A DNA stretch of 64,000 nucleotides from Pseudoalteromonas sp. A25 (lineage in GTDB: Bacteria > Pseudomonadota > Gammaproteobacteria > Enterobacterales > Alteromonadaceae). A program made the position numbers and the translations under genes. Location of the stretch: positions 3,716,001 to 3,780,000 of the forward strand of contig NZ_AP021846.1 of NCBI RefSeq assembly GCF_009176705.1. The letters run 5' to 3'. This document shows, piece by piece, positions 1-13,718 of the stretch. Position 1 is the first letter of the stretch. Every line of letters starts with the position of its first letter. The notes under the pieces were generated by a model that saw only the letters and a program-made list of their open reading frames with translations, had not been told where the DNA came from and did not search any database.

Positions 1-3894
<3,894 letters not shown>

Positions 3895-4012
3895 CTTAGC
3901 TCTCCTGTCGGAGGTTAATCTTGAGGACAAGCGACGCTTGCCCCTTCATTCTTTCAGTCCGGCTACCCACTGGGAGGGTAACTGCCGCAGCTAAGTTGCC
4001 GCGGCGGTCGGA
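3895..4012 (-). other. rpoB-rpoC spacer with short hairpins
   Basis: The 118-nt spacer is GC-rich compared with its surroundings. It can form small stem-loops on the mRNA, for example arms at 3964-3968/3976-3980 and 3928-3932/3936-3940. No U-tract follows them, so they look like processing or stabilising structures rather than a terminator. No function is shown by the sequence alone. Confidence 0.4.
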
Positions 4013-7000
4013 TTAATTTTCTTCCAACTCGATGTTGATACCCAGTGAGCGGATTTCTTTGAGCAATACGTTGAATGACTCAGGCATACCCGGTTCCATC
4101 TTGTGGTTACCGTCAACGATGTTCTTATACATCTTAGTACGACCGTTTACGTCATCCGACTTAACTGTCAACATTTCCTGTAGTGTATAGGCAGCACCGT
4201 ATGCTTCTAATGCCCATACCTCCATCTCACCGAAGCGCTGTCCACCGAACTGTGCTTTACCACCCAGCGGCTGCTGAGTAACTAAGCTGTAAGAACCTGT
4301 TGAACGTGCGTGCATCTTGTCATCAACCAAGTGGTTAAGTTTAAGCATGTACATGTAACCAACAGTTACTTGACGTTCAAATGCATCACCAGTACGGCCA
4401 TCATAAAGGGTTACCTGACCGCTTGATGGATAACCACCTAGCTCAAGTAGCTCTTTAATTTCGCTTTCTTTAGCACCGTCAAACGCTGGTGTTGCAATAG
4501 GTAAACCACCTTTAAGGTTTTCAGCTAAGCGACGAATTTCATCATCAGAGAAACTTGCAATATCTACTTTCTGACGACAATCACCTACTTCGTAGGCCTT
4601 CTTGATGAATTCACGCAGCTCTGCAAGCTCACGTTGTTCTTTCATCATCTCTTCGATACGCTCACCGATACCACGTGCAGCAAGACCCATGTGAGTTTCT
4701 AGGATCTGACCGATGTTCATACGTGAAGGTACACCTAGTGGGTTCAATACGATGTCTACAGTACGACCTTTCTCATCGTATGGCATGTCTTCAACAGGCA
4801 CGATAGTAGAGATTACACCCTTGTTACCGTGACGACCCGCCATCTTATCACCAGGTTGGATACGACGTTTAACCGCTAGGTAAACTTTAACAATCTTCAA
4901 TACACCCGGTGCTAAGTCATCACCTTGAGTTATCTTGCGACGCTTGTTTTCAAACTTTTTGTCGTATTCAGCTTTAAGCTCGTCATACTGTGCAGCTAAC
5001 TGCTCAAGCTCAGATTGCTGCTCTTCATCTGCAAGGCTTTGAGTAAGCAACTTATCAGTTGAAAGGCCTGCAATGCGGCTTTCGTCGAAACCAGCTTTAG
5101 CAAGTAAGTTACGTGCACGTGTTAACACACCGCCTTCAAGGATCTTGAACTCTTCGTTGAAGTCTTTCTTCGCTTCGCGAAGCTGCATGTCTTCAACTTC
5201 TAAGGCACGCTTGTCTTTTTCAACGCCATCACGTGTGAATACTTGAACATCAATAACAGTACCTGTTACAGAGTTTGGTACACGTAGCGAGCTGTCTTTA
5301 ACATCTGATGCTTTTTCACCGAAGATAGCACGTAGTAGCTTTTCTTCAGGAGTAAGCTGCGTTTCACCTTTAGGCGTAACTTTACCTACTAGGATATCGC
5401 CGCCTTTTACTTCAGCACCAATGTATACAACACCTGATTCATCTAGCTTACCAAGCGCAGACTCACCTACGTTTGGAATGTCCGCTGTAATTTCTTCAGG
5501 ACCTAACTTAGTATCACGTGCAATACACTGTAACTCTTGAATGTGGATAGTCGTTAGACGATCTTCTTCAACCACGCGCTCAGATAACAAGATCGAGTCT
5601 TCGAAGTTGTAACCATTCCAAGGCATGAATGCTACACGTAAGTTTTGACCAAGTGCTAAGTCACCTAAATCTGTAGATGGACCATCAGCAAGTACGTCAC
5701 CACGTACAACCGGCTCACCAACCATACAAGTTGGCTTTTGGTTGATACAGGTGTTTTGGTTTGAACGTGTGTACTTAGTTAAGTTGTAAATATCGATGCC
5801 CGCTTCGCCTGGAACACGCTCATCTTCATTTACGTTAACAACAATACGGCTTGCATCAGCATACTTAACTACACCACCACGCTTAGCAACAATGGTTACA
5901 CCAGAGTCTTTAGCAAGTGTTAGCTCAATACCAGTACCTACTAGCGGCTTATCTGCTTTTAACGTCGGAACTGCCTGACGTTGCATGTTCGATCCCATCA
6001 ATGCACGGTTCGCATCATCGTGCTCTAGGAATGGAATAAGTGCCGCTGCCACAGAGATAACCTGCTGTGGAGATACATCCATATATTGAATGTCAGAACG
6101 ACCCATAAATGTCGATTCACCTTTGTGACGACATGGGATCTGCTCATCAATAAATTCGTTATTTTCGTCTAAGTTTGTGTTTGCCTGTGCAATTACAAAC
6201 TGACCTTCTTCGATTGCTGATAGGTAATCAACCTCGTCTGTTACAACACCGTCAGCAACTTTGCGATATGGCGTTTCTAAGAAGCCATAATCATTCGTAC
6301 GCGCATAAGTTGATAGTGAGTTGATCAGACCGATGTTTGGACCTTCAGGCGTTTCGATTGGACATACGCGACCATAGTGCGTTACGTGTACGTCACGTAC
6401 TTCGAAGCCTGCACGCTCACGTGTTAAACCACCCGGACCTAATGCAGAAATACGACGCTTGTGCGTCACTTCTGATAACGGGTTGTTTTGGTCCATAAAC
6501 TGAGATAGCTGTGAAGAACCGAAGAACTCTTTAACTGCCGCTGAAATTGGCTTGGCGTTGATTAAGTCTTGTGGCATTACTGCATCAAGATCGCCTAAGC
6601 TCAAGCGTTCACGAACAGCACGCTCAACACGTACAAGACCTACGCGAAATTGGTTTTCAGCCATCTCGCCTACTGAACGAATACGACGGTTGCCTAAGTG
6701 GTCGATATCGTCCACTTCGCCTTTACCGTTACGGATATCGATCAATACACGCATTACAGAAACAATATCTTCTTTGCTCAGCGTACCTGGGCCTGTATCC
6801 GTATCATAGCCAACACGGCTGTTGAACTTCATACGACCAACTGTTGACAAATCATAACGCTCTTCAGAGAAGAACAAGTTGTCAAATAGTGCTTCTGCAG
6901 CTTCTTTTGTTGGCGGCTCACCAGGGCGCATCATGCGGTAAATTTCTACCAATGCTTCTAAGCGGTTGCTTGTTGAGTCGATACGCACGGTATCTGACAT

Positions 7001-8038
7001 GTACGCACCACTGTCAACGTCATTGATGTAAAGCGTTGCAATTTTCGTATGGCCCGCTTTAACAAGCTCAGCCATTAGCTCTAGCGACAGTTCATCGTTC
7101 GCGTTCGCGATCACTTCGCCAGTTGACTCATCAATGTAGTTTTTAGCAACAACACGACCAATGATATATTCGTGTGGTACTTCTAATTGTTTAATTTCTT
7201 TCTTTTCTAGTGTTTTGATGTGGCGCGCAGTAATACGACGACCAGATTCAATCACTACTTCACCGTCAGCATCTTTAATATCGAAAGCAGCTGTTTCACC
7301 ACGTAGACGTGAAGGTACAAGCTCCATCATCACTTTACCGTCAGTTACTTCGAAGGTTGTGGTTTCGAAGAACAACGCAAGAATTTCTTCAGTTGAGAAC
7401 TCTAGCGCACGTAAAATAATTGATGCAGGCAGTTTACGACGGCGGTCTATACGAACGTAAAGATTATCTTTAACGTCAAATTCAAAGTCTAACCATGAAC
7501 CACGGTAAGGAATAACACGAGCGTTATAAAGCACTTTACCAGAAGAGTGCGACTTACCACGGTCGTTATCAAAGAATACACCAGGTGAACGGTGTAGCTG
7601 AGAAACGATAACACGCTCTGTCCCGTTGATAACAAAAGTACCGGTATCAGTCATGAGCGGGATTTCGCCCATATAAACTTCTTGCTCTTTAATGTCTTTA
7701 ACTGTGCCTGGTGCGTCTTTATCCATTAACACAAGACGTAATTTAACGCGAAGTGGAGCAGAATAAGTCACGCCGCGAATTTGACATTCTTTTACATCGA
7801 ATACTGGCTCACCAATACGATAACTTACGTATTGTAGCTCAGAATTACCCGAGTAGCTTTTGATCGGAAACACAGAACGGAAAGCAGCTTCCAAACCGTG
7901 GTCGCCATCAGCGTCCGGATTCAAGAACTTTTTGAACGATTCTAACTGCGTCGACAGTAAGAAAGGTATGTCCAAAACTTGTGGACGTTTACCAAAATCC
8001 TTACGGATACGTTTCTTTTCAGAATAAGAGTAAGCCAT
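4013..8038 (-). CDS. rpoB: DNA-directed RNA polymerase subunit beta
   Basis: This is the second large subunit of RNA polymerase, 1341 residues against 1342 in E. coli. The start giving [15 protein letters not shown] is preferred over an in-frame ATG 28 codons upstream: it has a GAGGA site just upstream and matches the family N-terminus. The rifampicin-pocket region is intact and wild type: after [10 protein letters not shown] come the [16 protein letters not shown] and ALGPGG elements, so the residues equivalent to E. coli D516, H526 and S531 are all the sensitive type. The C-terminus carries the conserved [20 protein letters not shown] stretch that packs against beta'. The gene follows rplL across a spacer holding an attenuator hairpin and precedes rpoC. 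Confidence 0.99.
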   Translation of the reverse strand: MAYSYSEKKRIRKDFGKRPQVLDIPFLLSTQLESFKKFLNPDADGDHGLEAAFRSVFPIKSYSGNSELQYVSYRIGEPVFDVKECQIRGVTYSAPLRVKLRLVLMDKDAPGTVKDIKEQEVYMGEIPLMTDTGTFVINGTERVIVSQLHRSPGVFFDNDRGKSHSSGKVLYNARVIPYRGSWLDFEFDVKDNLYVRIDRRRKLPASIILRALEFSTEEILALFFETTTFEVTDGKVMMELVPSRLRGETAAFDIKDADGEVVIESGRRITARHIKTLEKKEIKQLEVPHEYIIGRVVAKNYIDESTGEVIANANDELSLELMAELVKAGHTKIATLYINDVDSGAYMSDTVRIDSTSNRLEALVEIYRMMRPGEPPTKEAAEALFDNLFFSEERYDLSTVGRMKFNSRVGYDTDTGPGTLSKEDIVSVMRVLIDIRNGKGEVDDIDHLGNRRIRSVGEMAENQFRVGLVRVERAVRERLSLGDLDAVMPQDLINAKPISAAVKEFFGSSQLSQFMDQNNPLSEVTHKRRISALGPGGLTRERAGFEVRDVHVTHYGRVCPIETPEGPNIGLINSLSTYARTNDYGFLETPYRKVADGVVTDEVDYLSAIEEGQFVIAQANTNLDENNEFIDEQIPCRHKGESTFMGRSDIQYMDVSPQQVISVAAALIPFLEHDDANRALMGSNMQRQAVPTLKADKPLVGTGIELTLAKDSGVTIVAKRGGVVKYADASRIVVNVNEDERVPGEAGIDIYNLTKYTRSNQNTCINQKPTCMVGEPVVRGDVLADGPSTDLGDLALGQNLRVAFMPWNGYNFEDSILLSERVVEEDRLTTIHIQELQCIARDTKLGPEEITADIPNVGESALGKLDESGVVYIGAEVKGGDILVGKVTPKGETQLTPEEKLLRAIFGEKASDVKDSSLRVPNSVTGTVIDVQVFTRDGVEKDKRALEVEDMQLREAKKDFNEEFKILEGGVLTRARNLLAKAGFDESRIAGLSTDKLLTQSLADEEQQSELEQLAAQYDELKAEYDKKFENKRRKITQGDDLAPGVLKIVKVYLAVKRRIQPGDKMAGRHGNKGVISTIVPVEDMPYDEKGRTVDIVLNPLGVPSRMNIGQILETHMGLAARGIGERIEEMMKEQRELAELREFIKKAYEVGDCRQKVDIASFSDDEIRRLAENLKGGLPIATPAFDGAKESEIKELLELGGYPSSGQVTLYDGRTGDAFERQVTVGYMYMLKLNHLVDDKMHARSTGSYSLVTQQPLGGKAQFGGQRFGEMEVWALEAYGAAYTLQEMLTVKSDDVNGRTKMYKNIVDGNHKMEPGMPESFNVLLKEIRSLGINIELEEN

Positions 8039-8236
8039 GGGGTTCCTCAGCTTGCTGATCTTTGACCCAACCTGTTCTTGTAAGAACAGACTTAACTGGC
8101 ATTCAAGCCATGATAACAACATCTAATTGTTGTACTAAATGTCATTGATATTATCAAAAAACAGCTAAGCCATTGAAAATACCAGTGAAATTTAGAGTTT
8201 TATTGCGCGATAGAAAGGCATCTCGCTATAGCGCAA

Positions 8237-8268
8237 AAGGGCCGGTGATTAAATAATCACCAGCCCTT
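8237..8268 (-). terminator. rplL-rpoB attenuator hairpin
   Basis: Two 15-nt arms (8237-8251 and 8254-8268) pair with one G-U wobble and a 2-nt loop. They are followed on the transcript only by a short run of four U and then GCGC. The position between rplL and rpoB and the weak U-tract match the partial terminator known in E. coli, which lowers rpoBC expression relative to the ribosomal genes. Confidence 0.75.
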
Positions 8269-8306
8269 GCCTGATTGCTCAGGCAGCGAACCTAGCGTTA
8301 GCTAGA

Positions 8307-8669
8307 TTACTTGATCTCAACTTCAGCACCAGCTTCTTCAAGATCTTTCTTAAGTGCTTCAGCTTCTTCCTTAGATACACCTTCTTTGATAGGTGCAGGA
8401 GCAGACTCAACAAGAGCCTTAGCTTCTTTAAGGCCTAGGCCTGTCGCGCCACGTACCGCTTTGATTGCAGCAACTTTGTTACCGCCAGCAGCAGCTAGGA
8501 TTACGTCGAACTCAGTCTTTTCTTCAGCAGCTTCAGCAGGACCCGCAGCAACAACAGCAGCAGCTGCAGTTACACCGAACTTTTCTTCCATTGCTTCTAC
8601 TAGTTCAACAACTTCCATTACTGACATTTCAGCAATAGCGTCAAGGATTTGGTCTTTAGTTACAGACAT
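8307..8669 (-). CDS. rplL: 50S ribosomal protein L7/L12
   Basis: This is the stalk protein of the large ribosomal subunit, which recruits translation GTPases to the ribosome. It has 120 residues (E. coli 121), with an N-terminal dimerisation helix, an Ala-rich hinge around residues 35-52 and the C-terminal factor-binding domain ([20 protein letters not shown]). It lies 71 nt downstream of rplJ, whose product L10 anchors the L7/L12 dimers, and is followed by the attenuator before rpoB. The low-complexity hinge produces a long antisense reading frame that is only a shadow. The identification is certain. Confidence 0.98.
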   Translation of the reverse strand: MSVTKDQILDAIAEMSVMEVVELVEAMEEKFGVTAAAAVVAAGPAEAAEEKTEFDVILAAAGGNKVAAIKAVRGATGLGLKEAKALVESAPAPIKEGVSKEEAEALKKDLEEAGAEVEIK

Positions 8670-8740
8670 TTCAAATTTCCTAATTATTTACGAACCCATG
8701 TGGTTCAAAAAATTTATTAAAGAAAGGAGCGGGGCTTAAA

Positions 8741-9235
8741 TTAAGCAGCTTGCTCAGCTTTCTGTACACGTACCGCTTCAATTGTTTTACACAATTTGCC
8801 AGCAGACGCTTCTTTCATAGCGCTCATTAAGCGTGCAACAGCTTCGTCGTATGTAGGTAGCTTAGCAAGCATGTCTACATCTACAACTTTACCTTCGAAT
8901 GCAGCAGTTTTAAGCTCGAATGCTTCGTTCTTTTTCGCGAAATCTGAGAAGATACGCGCAGCAGCACCAGGGTGCTCTGAAGAGAAAGCGATAAGGCTTG
9001 GACCAACTAATGATTCGTTTAGGCATTCGTACTCAGTGCCTTCAACAGCACGTTTAGCTAGCGTGTTACGGACAACTTTCATCCATACACCAGCTTCACG
9101 AGCTTCTTTACGAAGAGCAGTGATAGCACCTACTGTTACACCACGAGAATCAGCAACAACGGCTGAAAGAGCACCTTTGGCAGCTTCGTTGACTTCAGCA
9201 ACAATTGCTTTTTTGTCTTGAAGGTTTAAAGCCAT
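8741..9235 (-). CDS. rplJ: 50S ribosomal protein L10
   Basis: L10 forms the base of the ribosomal stalk and is the translational repressor of its own operon. It has 164 residues (E. coli 165) and starts [17 protein letters not shown]. The chosen ATG has an AGGAGT ribosome-binding site 8 nt upstream; an ATG 10 codons further up lacks family support. The upstream 336 nt contain a strong promoter and the folded L10 leader, so autogenous regulation as in E. coli is expected. The gene is followed directly by rplL. Confidence 0.97.
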   Translation of the reverse strand: MALNLQDKKAIVAEVNEAAKGALSAVVADSRGVTVGAITALRKEAREAGVWMKVVRNTLAKRAVEGTEYECLNESLVGPSLIAFSSEHPGAAARIFSDFAKKNEAFELKTAAFEGKVVDVDMLAKLPTYDEAVARLMSAMKEASAGKLCKTIEAVRVQKAEQAA

Positions 9236-9290
9236 GGGTGTTACTCCTGGTTTATAGAAAAACAAATATGTTTTTCAGTTCTACTCTACC

Positions 9291-9420
9291 CTGCTAAAAA
9301 CTTAGCAGAGATGCTTTTTACGGCGAGAGCCAGAAGATTAGGAAAATCTAGCTGGGATTCACACCGTCTACGTAGGACGATTAAGGTTTAAAAAACCACC
9401 TACGGTCTTGGACGGAAGCG
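9291..9420 (-). promoter_or_regulatory. L10 leader (autoregulatory mRNA structure for rplJL)
   Basis: The transcript upstream of rplJ contains the paired elements GACCGTAGGTGG and CCTACGTAGACGGTG (about 9370-9415), typical of the L10(L12)4 binding leader described in E. coli. A 7-bp hairpin (CTGCTAA / TTAGCAG, 9291-9308) stands between it and the ribosome-binding site. The stem sequences and the location upstream of rplJ make the assignment strong. Binding of the stalk complex would reduce rplJL translation. Confidence 0.85.
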
Positions 9421-9525
9421 TAATTTATCGCTTTACTTAAAAAGTGTTGCGAAATTATACGCTTCAACCCGAATTCTTGCTTTGTTGAAATTTTCGATAC
9501 GAAATAATCAACAAAATGGCGCAAA

Positions 9526-9554
9526 ATTATAGTTCAAAAATTACGCCATGTAAA
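9526..9554 (-). promoter_or_regulatory. Promoter for rplJL-rpoBC
   Basis: A near-consensus sigma-70 promoter lies just after the rplA stop codon: -35 TTTACA, 17-bp spacer, -10 TATAAT. It drives transcription through the L10 leader into rplJ, rplL, rpoB and rpoC. A second TATAAT at 9454-9459 has no good -35 partner. Confidence 0.75.
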
Positions 9555-9571
9555 TGCTAATCTCTAATTAA

Positions 9572-10273
9572 TTATACTTGCGTATTTAGAGTAGCTTGGT
9601 CAACAGCAACACCTGCGCCCATAGTTGTTGAGATGCTTACTTTCTTCAAGTAAGTACCTTTTGCTTGAGAAGGCTTAGCTTTCTTAAGCGCAACAAGAAG
9701 AGACTCAAGGTTTTGTTGCAACTGCTCAGCAGTGAAGTCCACTTTACCGATAGTAGTGTGGATGATACCGTTCTTATCATTACGGTAACGAACCTGACCA
9801 GCTTTAGCATTTTTAACTGCTTCTGCAACGTTAGGTGTCACAGTACCAGTTTTAGGGTTTGGCATAAGACCACGTGGACCTAGGATTTGACCTAGTTGAC
9901 CAACAACGCGCATTGCATCTGGAGAAGCAACAACAACGTCAAAGTTCATTTCGCCTTTTTTCACTAGTTCAGCAAGGTCTTCCATACCAACTAAATCAGC
10001 ACCAGCTTCTTTAGCAGCATCAGCGTTAGCACCTTGAGTGAATACAGCTACGCGAACGTCACGACCAGTACCGTGTGGTAGTACAGTTGCACCACGTACG
10101 TTTTGGTCTGATTTACGTGCATCGATACCAAGGTTAACAGCAACGTCAACACTTTCAACGAACTTAGCTGTTGCTAATTCTTTAAGCAATGCAACTGCTT
10201 CATTGATTTCGTAATCTTTAGTAACATCCACTTTTTCGCGGATAGTACGCATACGTTTAGTAAGTTTAGCCAT
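9572..10273 (-). CDS. rplA: 50S ribosomal protein L1
   Basis: L1 forms the mobile stalk that contacts E-site tRNA and, in E. coli, represses translation of the L11 operon. It has 233 residues (E. coli 234), starts [16 protein letters not shown] and carries the L1 signature [20 protein letters not shown] near residues 115-134 followed by GLMPNPK. It lies 5 nt downstream of rplK, so the two are translationally coupled. The rplJ promoter begins immediately after its stop codon. Confidence 0.98.
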   Translation of the reverse strand: MAKLTKRMRTIREKVDVTKDYEINEAVALLKELATAKFVESVDVAVNLGIDARKSDQNVRGATVLPHGTGRDVRVAVFTQGANADAAKEAGADLVGMEDLAELVKKGEMNFDVVVASPDAMRVVGQLGQILGPRGLMPNPKTGTVTPNVAEAVKNAKAGQVRYRNDKNGIIHTTIGKVDFTAEQLQQNLESLLVALKKAKPSQAKGTYLKKVSISTTMGAGVAVDQATLNTQV

Positions 10274-10278
10274 TTCTA

Positions 10279-10707
10279 TTAACCCTCTACGTTCAAGCCC
10301 ATTGCACGTGCAGAACCTGCAATCGTGCGAACCGCAGCTTCTAAATCAGCTGCTGTTAAATCTGGACGTTTAGTCTCAACGATCTCTTCAAGTTGAGCAC
10401 GTGTAACAGTACCCACTTTCTCAGTGTTAGGACGGCCAGAACCAGACTTGATACCTGCAGCCTTCTTAAGAAGGTAAGATGCAGGAGGTGTCTTCATGTC
10501 GAACGTGAAAGAACGATCATTGTATACAGAAATAACAACAGGAACTGGTGCACCTTTCTCGATAGACTCTGTACGTGCGTTGAACGCTTTACAGAATTCC
10601 ATGATGTTTACACCGTGTTGACCTAGTGCAGGACCTACTGGAGGACTAGGGTTAGCCATACCAGCAGCAACTTGTAGCTTGATTAGAGCTTCAACTTTTT
10701 TAGCCAT
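10279..10707 (-). CDS. rplK: 50S ribosomal protein L11
   Basis: L11 sits at the GTPase-associated centre next to 23S rRNA helices 43/44 and is needed for RelA activation. It has 142 residues, the same as E. coli, with the N-terminal proline-rich switch ([20 protein letters not shown], residues 20-39) and the C-terminal RNA-binding domain. A GAGGT ribosome-binding site precedes the ATG by 6 nt. It is the first gene of the rplKA unit, located after the nusG terminator, so its promoter should lie in the roughly 115 nt between; the only candidate I see there is weak. Confidence 0.98.
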   Translation of the reverse strand: MAKKVEALIKLQVAAGMANPSPPVGPALGQHGVNIMEFCKAFNARTESIEKGAPVPVVISVYNDRSFTFDMKTPPASYLLKKAAGIKSGSGRPNTEKVGTVTRAQLEEIVETKRPDLTAADLEAAVRTIAGSARAMGLNVEG

Positions 10708-10822
10708 GATAATACCTCATTAGGTGGGTCTTAGCCTTGTGCGCGCGAGGACGCGTACTCAAACGGCTTCCCAATTAATAAAAAACTTTTTGCTTTTACA
10801 AAGACTTTAAGTCTTCGTGTAC

Positions 10823-10861
10823 AAAAAGGCCGCTGATTATAAGTTAACCAGCGGCCTTTTT
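10823..10861 (-). terminator. Rho-independent terminator after nusG
   Basis: A 13-bp perfect stem (10823-10835 with 10849-10861, AAAAAGGCCGCTG/CAGCGGCCTTTTT) lies 22 nt downstream of the nusG stop. The U-run is the 3' flank of the stem. It separates the secE-nusG unit from rplKA. Confidence 0.9.
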
Positions 10862-10883
10862 CAATAGCTCTCGCTTGAAAGAA

Positions 10884-11441
10884 TTATTTATCTTTCTCAA
10901 CTTGACCAAATTCTAGGTCAACCGGCGTAGAACGACCGAAGATCAGTACCGATACTTTTAAACGGCTCTTTTCGTAATCGACTTCTTCAACCACACCACT
11001 GAAGTCAGCGAATGGGCCATCAGTAACACGAACCACTTCGCCCACTTCAAATAAAGTCGCAGGTTTAGGTGCTTCGGCGTTTTCTTGTAGGCGGTTAAGA
11101 ATACGGTCAGCTTCTTTTTTGCTAATCGGTGCTGGGCGGTCAGAAGTACCACCAATAAAGCCCATAACACGCGGCGTGCTGTTCACTAAGTGCCAGCTCG
11201 CATCATTCATATCCATCTCAACCAGTACATAACCTGGGAAGAATTTACGCTCAGATTTACGCTTTTGACCCGCTCTCATTTCAACTACTTCTTCAGTAGG
11301 GACCAGAACTTCACCAAAGCTATCTTCTAAGCCTTCAATCTTAATGTGCTCAATGATGGTTTGAGCTACGCGCTTTTCAAAACCCGAAAACGCCTGAATT
11401 ACGTACCAGCGTAATTTCTTTTCTTTGTTCTCATCCGACAT
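10884..11441 (-). CDS. nusG: Transcription termination/antitermination factor NusG
   Basis: NusG is an essential elongation factor. It binds RNA polymerase through its N-terminal NGN domain and Rho or ribosomal S10 through its C-terminal KOW domain. The protein has 185 residues; the NGN domain starts at [16 protein letters not shown] (about residue 10) and includes the [12 protein letters not shown] strand, and the KOW motif ([19 protein letters not shown]) lies near residues 132-150. It is 4 nt downstream of secE, the conserved bacterial pairing. It is of ordinary length with nothing unusual. Confidence 0.98.
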   Translation of the reverse strand: MSDENKEKKLRWYVIQAFSGFEKRVAQTIIEHIKIEGLEDSFGEVLVPTEEVVEMRAGQKRKSERKFFPGYVLVEMDMNDASWHLVNSTPRVMGFIGGTSDRPAPISKKEADRILNRLQENAEAPKPATLFEVGEVVRVTDGPFADFSGVVEEVDYEKSRLKVSVLIFGRSTPVDLEFGQVEKDK

Positions 11442-11445
11442 GGGA

Positions 11446-11823
11446 TCAGATCTCCAATCCAGTTAAAAAGCCAACAACTCTGAATAAAATGCCGTCGAGA
11501 CCCCAAAGGATCAACGCCATTACTACTGTCGCAGCCATTACGATAAATGTAGTGTGAGTTGTTTCTTGACGCGTAGGCCAAACAACTTTACGTACTTCAA
11601 TGCGAGACTCTTTTGCAAAGGCAATAAAAGTACGCCCTTTCTCAGTGGTAGCTGCTACACCTAGTGCAGCGGCTATCGCAACAACCACACCGATGGCTCT
11701 TACCAACACAGACATATCTGCATAAAGATAGTTGCCAACTACTGCGCCCGTAAGTAGCGTGATTGCAATTAGCCATTTTACCATGTCTAAAGAGGTAGAC
11801 TGGTTTTCTACATTAGTGCTCAT
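11446..11823 (-). CDS. secE: Preprotein translocase subunit SecE
   Basis: SecE is the essential clamp subunit of the SecYEG inner-membrane channel. The 125-residue protein has three predicted membrane segments (about residues 14-33, 38-58 and 93-115), as in E. coli, and the conserved amphipathic region [17 protein letters not shown] (residues 70-86) before the last helix. It is first in a two-gene unit with nusG and lies downstream of tRNA-Trp. A possible promoter (TTTTCA, 16 bp, TATAAA) and a 7-bp hairpin lie in the upstream spacer. Confidence 0.97.
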   Translation of the reverse strand: MSTNVENQSTSLDMVKWLIAITLLTGAVVGNYLYADMSVLVRAIGVVVAIAAALGVAATTEKGRTFIAFAKESRIEVRKVVWPTRQETTHTTFIVMAATVVMALILWGLDGILFRVVGFLTGLEI

Positions 11824-11853
11824 AATTTATTTTACCTTAAATACAGACACAAC

Positions 11854-11874
11854 AACCCTGCATATAACAGGGTT
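11854..11874 (-). other. Hairpin in the secE leader
   Basis: Arms AACCCTG and CAGGGTT with a 7-nt loop are followed by a GU-rich stretch with no clean U-run. It could be a weak terminator after tRNA-Trp or a leader structure of secE; the sequence does not decide. Confidence 0.4.
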
Positions 11875-11954
11875 AATCCATTAAATCCAAATTTATAAAT
11901 AAGCGCTCAACGTTGAAAACACATTATTTTAGATTTGGACTCTACTGTATGAAT

Positions 11955-12031
11955 TGGCAGGGGCGGCAGGACTCGAACCCGCAACCATCGGTTTTGGAGA
12001 CCGCTGTTCTACCAATTGGAACTACGCCCCT
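11955..12031 (-). tRNA. tRNA-Trp (anticodon CCA)
   Basis: A full cloverleaf with acceptor stem AGGGGCG/CGCCCCT, discriminator G and encoded CCA. The anticodon loop is CTCCAAA, anticodon CCA. The D loop has one base more than E. coli tRNA-Trp, and the anticodon stem ends in a G27-A43 mismatch where E. coli has C-G. A good promoter lies just upstream. The position directly before secE is common in related bacteria, but the tRNA block and tuf expected next to it are 12.8 kb away. Confidence 0.95.
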
Positions 12032-12046
12032 GCAAAGTGGATGCCC

Positions 12047-12074
12047 ATTATACTGACGAACAATTTGAAAACAA
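12047..12074 (-). promoter_or_regulatory. Promoter for tRNA-Trp
   Basis: -35 TTGTTT, 16-bp spacer, -10 TATAAT, followed by GGGCATCC and the tRNA start 16 nt downstream of the -10. The spacing is right for a short 5' leader. Confidence 0.65.
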
Positions 12075-12151
12075 GAGTAAAAGATGTGCAAACACAAAAA
12101 TCATCAAAACTCTCCGCTGTCATTGATAGGATGGGTCCAAAAATATGCGTT

Positions 12152-12667
12152 TCAAATGTCTAATCTAAGTAAATCTGGGTTATAAAAATCTGTTAATAAC
12201 CAAATTTGTTCAAAAGCATGATCACTTGGGCAATCGAGTCGGCCAACAATGGCGGTAAAATCTTCATGATGCCACAAAGTACTGGCGTTTCGGATCAGCA
12301 GCCAAGTTCGCTTTGAATGATATCGTTTGAGTGCCTTTTGTTTTAACAAGCGCTCTAAGGCAAATTGCAAACGCCTTTCTGTTGGCGCTTGCGCCATTGC
12401 TGCAAGCTCTCTTTGGGTTTGTAACGATAAGGGTCTACCTAACACCGCCATCGCTTCTTTTTCACTGCCGTATAGGTGGGCAACTTCTATATCCAGTCGC
12501 TCTTCCCCTTGGTAGCAACTAATATCGGGCATATTGGGTTCATTGTGCCAAATATGCCGCATAGGAACACCGTAGTGTTGCTCATAGCAACGTAAAAATA
12601 ACTTTGCAGCTTGGTGCTCCAAATGTAACTTTTCTAAATCACTTTCGCGCAGCGGTGATTGTTTCAT
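12152..12667 (-). CDS. Hypothetical protein, possible divergent PD-(D/E)XK-like fold
   Basis: I do not recognise this 171-residue family. The protein is soluble, with no signal peptide or membrane segment, and is rich in Leu, His, Trp and Arg. Residues 46-63 read MPDIS...RLDIEVA, which resembles the PD...(D/E)xK core of restriction-like nucleases (P47-D48, D59, E61), but the expected Lys is a Val, so nuclease activity is only a guess. The C-terminal half has a helix rich in basic residues (RLLKQKALKRYHSKRTWLLI). Its start overlaps the 3' end of deoC by 29 nt, so it is probably translationally coupled to it. Nothing in deoxyribonucleoside catabolism explains it directly. Confidence 0.7.
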   Translation of the reverse strand: MKQSPLRESDLEKLHLEHQAAKLFLRCYEQHYGVPMRHIWHNEPNMPDISCYQGEERLDIEVAHLYGSEKEAMAVLGRPLSLQTQRELAAMAQAPTERRLQFALERLLKQKALKRYHSKRTWLLIRNASTLWHHEDFTAIVGRLDCPSDHAFEQIWLLTDFYNPDLLRLDI

Positions 12668-13388
12668 GTATATCCGTTAGCAAACTTGAGGCACCAAAGC
12701 GAAAATGCTCCGCAGTGAGCCAATCAGAACCCATTATTTGCTCTGTCAGCCTTAAGTAATCACCAGCTTGAGCAACCGTTTTAACGCCACCGGCAGCCTT
12801 GAAGCTAACCGCTTTTTCAGAGCGTTTAATACAGTTAAGTATAGTCTTAGTTGCATCAAGTGTGGCATTTATAGGCACTTTTCCCGTGCTGGTTTTTATA
12901 AAATCCGCCCCAGCCAGAATTGCAACGTCACAAGCTTGCGTGATGAGTGCTTCAGTCTCAAGTACACCACTTTCGATGATCACTTTTAACTTAGCTTTGC
13001 CTTTACACAAGGCTTTGCTTGAATTGACATATTGCCAAGGAGTATCAGGGTCTCCGGCAATCAACTGCTGATAAGGTAGCACCAAATCAATTTCGTCAGC
13101 ACCCGCATCGAGTGCTAGTTCCGTCTGGGCTAGCACCGTCTTCAAAGGCTGCTTCCCATCAGCAAAATTGGTCACGGTAGCCACTCTGACGTGCTCTAAA
13201 CGGCGTTCAGCCAACAGATGCTTTGCCAAAGCAATAAACTTGGGAAACACACAAACCGCCGCTGGAACACCCAATGTAGGGTCTATACTATTAATCAGTG
13301 ACGCGATGGCCTGCTCATCATCGTTTTCATTTAACGATGTCAAATCCATTAAGCTTAATGCCAACTTAGCATCTTCGTACAATGCCAT
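12639..13388 (-). CDS. deoC: Deoxyribose-phosphate aldolase
   Basis: DeoC cleaves 2-deoxy-D-ribose 5-phosphate to glyceraldehyde 3-phosphate and acetaldehyde, the last step of deoxyribonucleoside breakdown. The 249-residue class I aldolase shows the Schiff-base lysine in ADFIKTSTGK (K165), the second active-site lysine in SFKAAGGVK (K197) and D101 in DEIDLVLPY, all placed as in the E. coli enzyme (about 259 residues). It stands alone here: deoA, deoB and deoD, the usual partners, are absent and an unknown gene overlaps its end. It is transcribed away from cysG. Confidence 0.95.
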   Translation of the reverse strand: MALYEDAKLALSLMDLTSLNENDDEQAIASLINSIDPTLGVPAAVCVFPKFIALAKHLLAERRLEHVRVATVTNFADGKQPLKTVLAQTELALDAGADEIDLVLPYQQLIAGDPDTPWQYVNSSKALCKGKAKLKVIIESGVLETEALITQACDVAILAGADFIKTSTGKVPINATLDATKTILNCIKRSEKAVSFKAAGGVKTVAQAGDYLRLTEQIMGSDWLTAEHFRFGASSLLTDIHETITAARK

Positions 13389-13718
13389 AATTTTATTCTC
13401 ATTTGGTCAATCTCATGGTTAGTTAAAAGCATAAGGCCAAATCCCCACAGGACATATGTCCGCAAAGCTGTTTGACAAATAAATGTTATGCTGAATAACT
13501 CATAACCAAACACTATAAGCAGGATATAAAACAAACTTTTGTGGCGCAATGCACTGTAAATAAAGCCTTAAGCCATTTTGAAAGTCAATATATAACTTTT
13601 GGTTATATAAACTAGGTTTTAATTATTTTTTACTCTGCTTGTACCACTATATTCTGCTTCCCTGTTCACCACTTTGAGTGCATCGTGGTCACGTAAACAT
13701 AGTGTTTTGGAGCTAACC
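13389..13718. promoter_or_regulatory. Divergent control region between deoC and cysG
   Basis: This 330-bp gap holds no gene. A perfect 12-bp palindrome GGACATATGTCC (13450-13461) faces deoC. A plus-strand promoter candidate TTGACA-16 bp-AATAAC starts near 13471. A 21-bp inverted repeat sits nearer cysG and is listed separately. Which element serves which gene is inference. Confidence 0.4.
13589..13609. promoter_or_regulatory. Inverted repeat upstream of the cys operon (possible CysB-type operator)
   Basis: Arms TATATAAC and GTTATATA are perfect 8-bp complements around a 5-nt spacer, 110 bp before the cysG start. LysR-type regulators such as CysB bind AT-rich dyads upstream of sulfate assimilation genes. 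The link to CysB is inference from position and shape only. Confidence 0.4.

Noticed and set aside
8039..8122. 28-codon N-terminal extension of RpoB
   Set aside because: Not part of the family N-terminus; the inner ATG has a GAGGA site and gives the standard length.
8311..9221. Long plus-strand frames opposite rplL and rplJ
   Set aside because: They are Ala/Ser-rich shadows caused by codon bias and the Ala-rich hinge of L7/L12; no ribosome-binding sites or family likeness.
9454..9459. Second TATAAT in the rplJ leader as a promoter
   Set aside because: No acceptable -35 at 16-18 bp; it lies within the leader transcribed from the upstream promoter.
11954..12163. Open frame reading MAGAAGLEPATIGFGD across tRNA-Trp
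   Set aside because: This is the reverse reading of the tRNA gene, a frequent false protein in databases; the tRNA explains the sequence.
13674..13718. TTG start for CysG giving 15 extra residues
   Set aside because: The GTG at 13719 has a better ribosome-binding site and matches the E. coli N-terminus.
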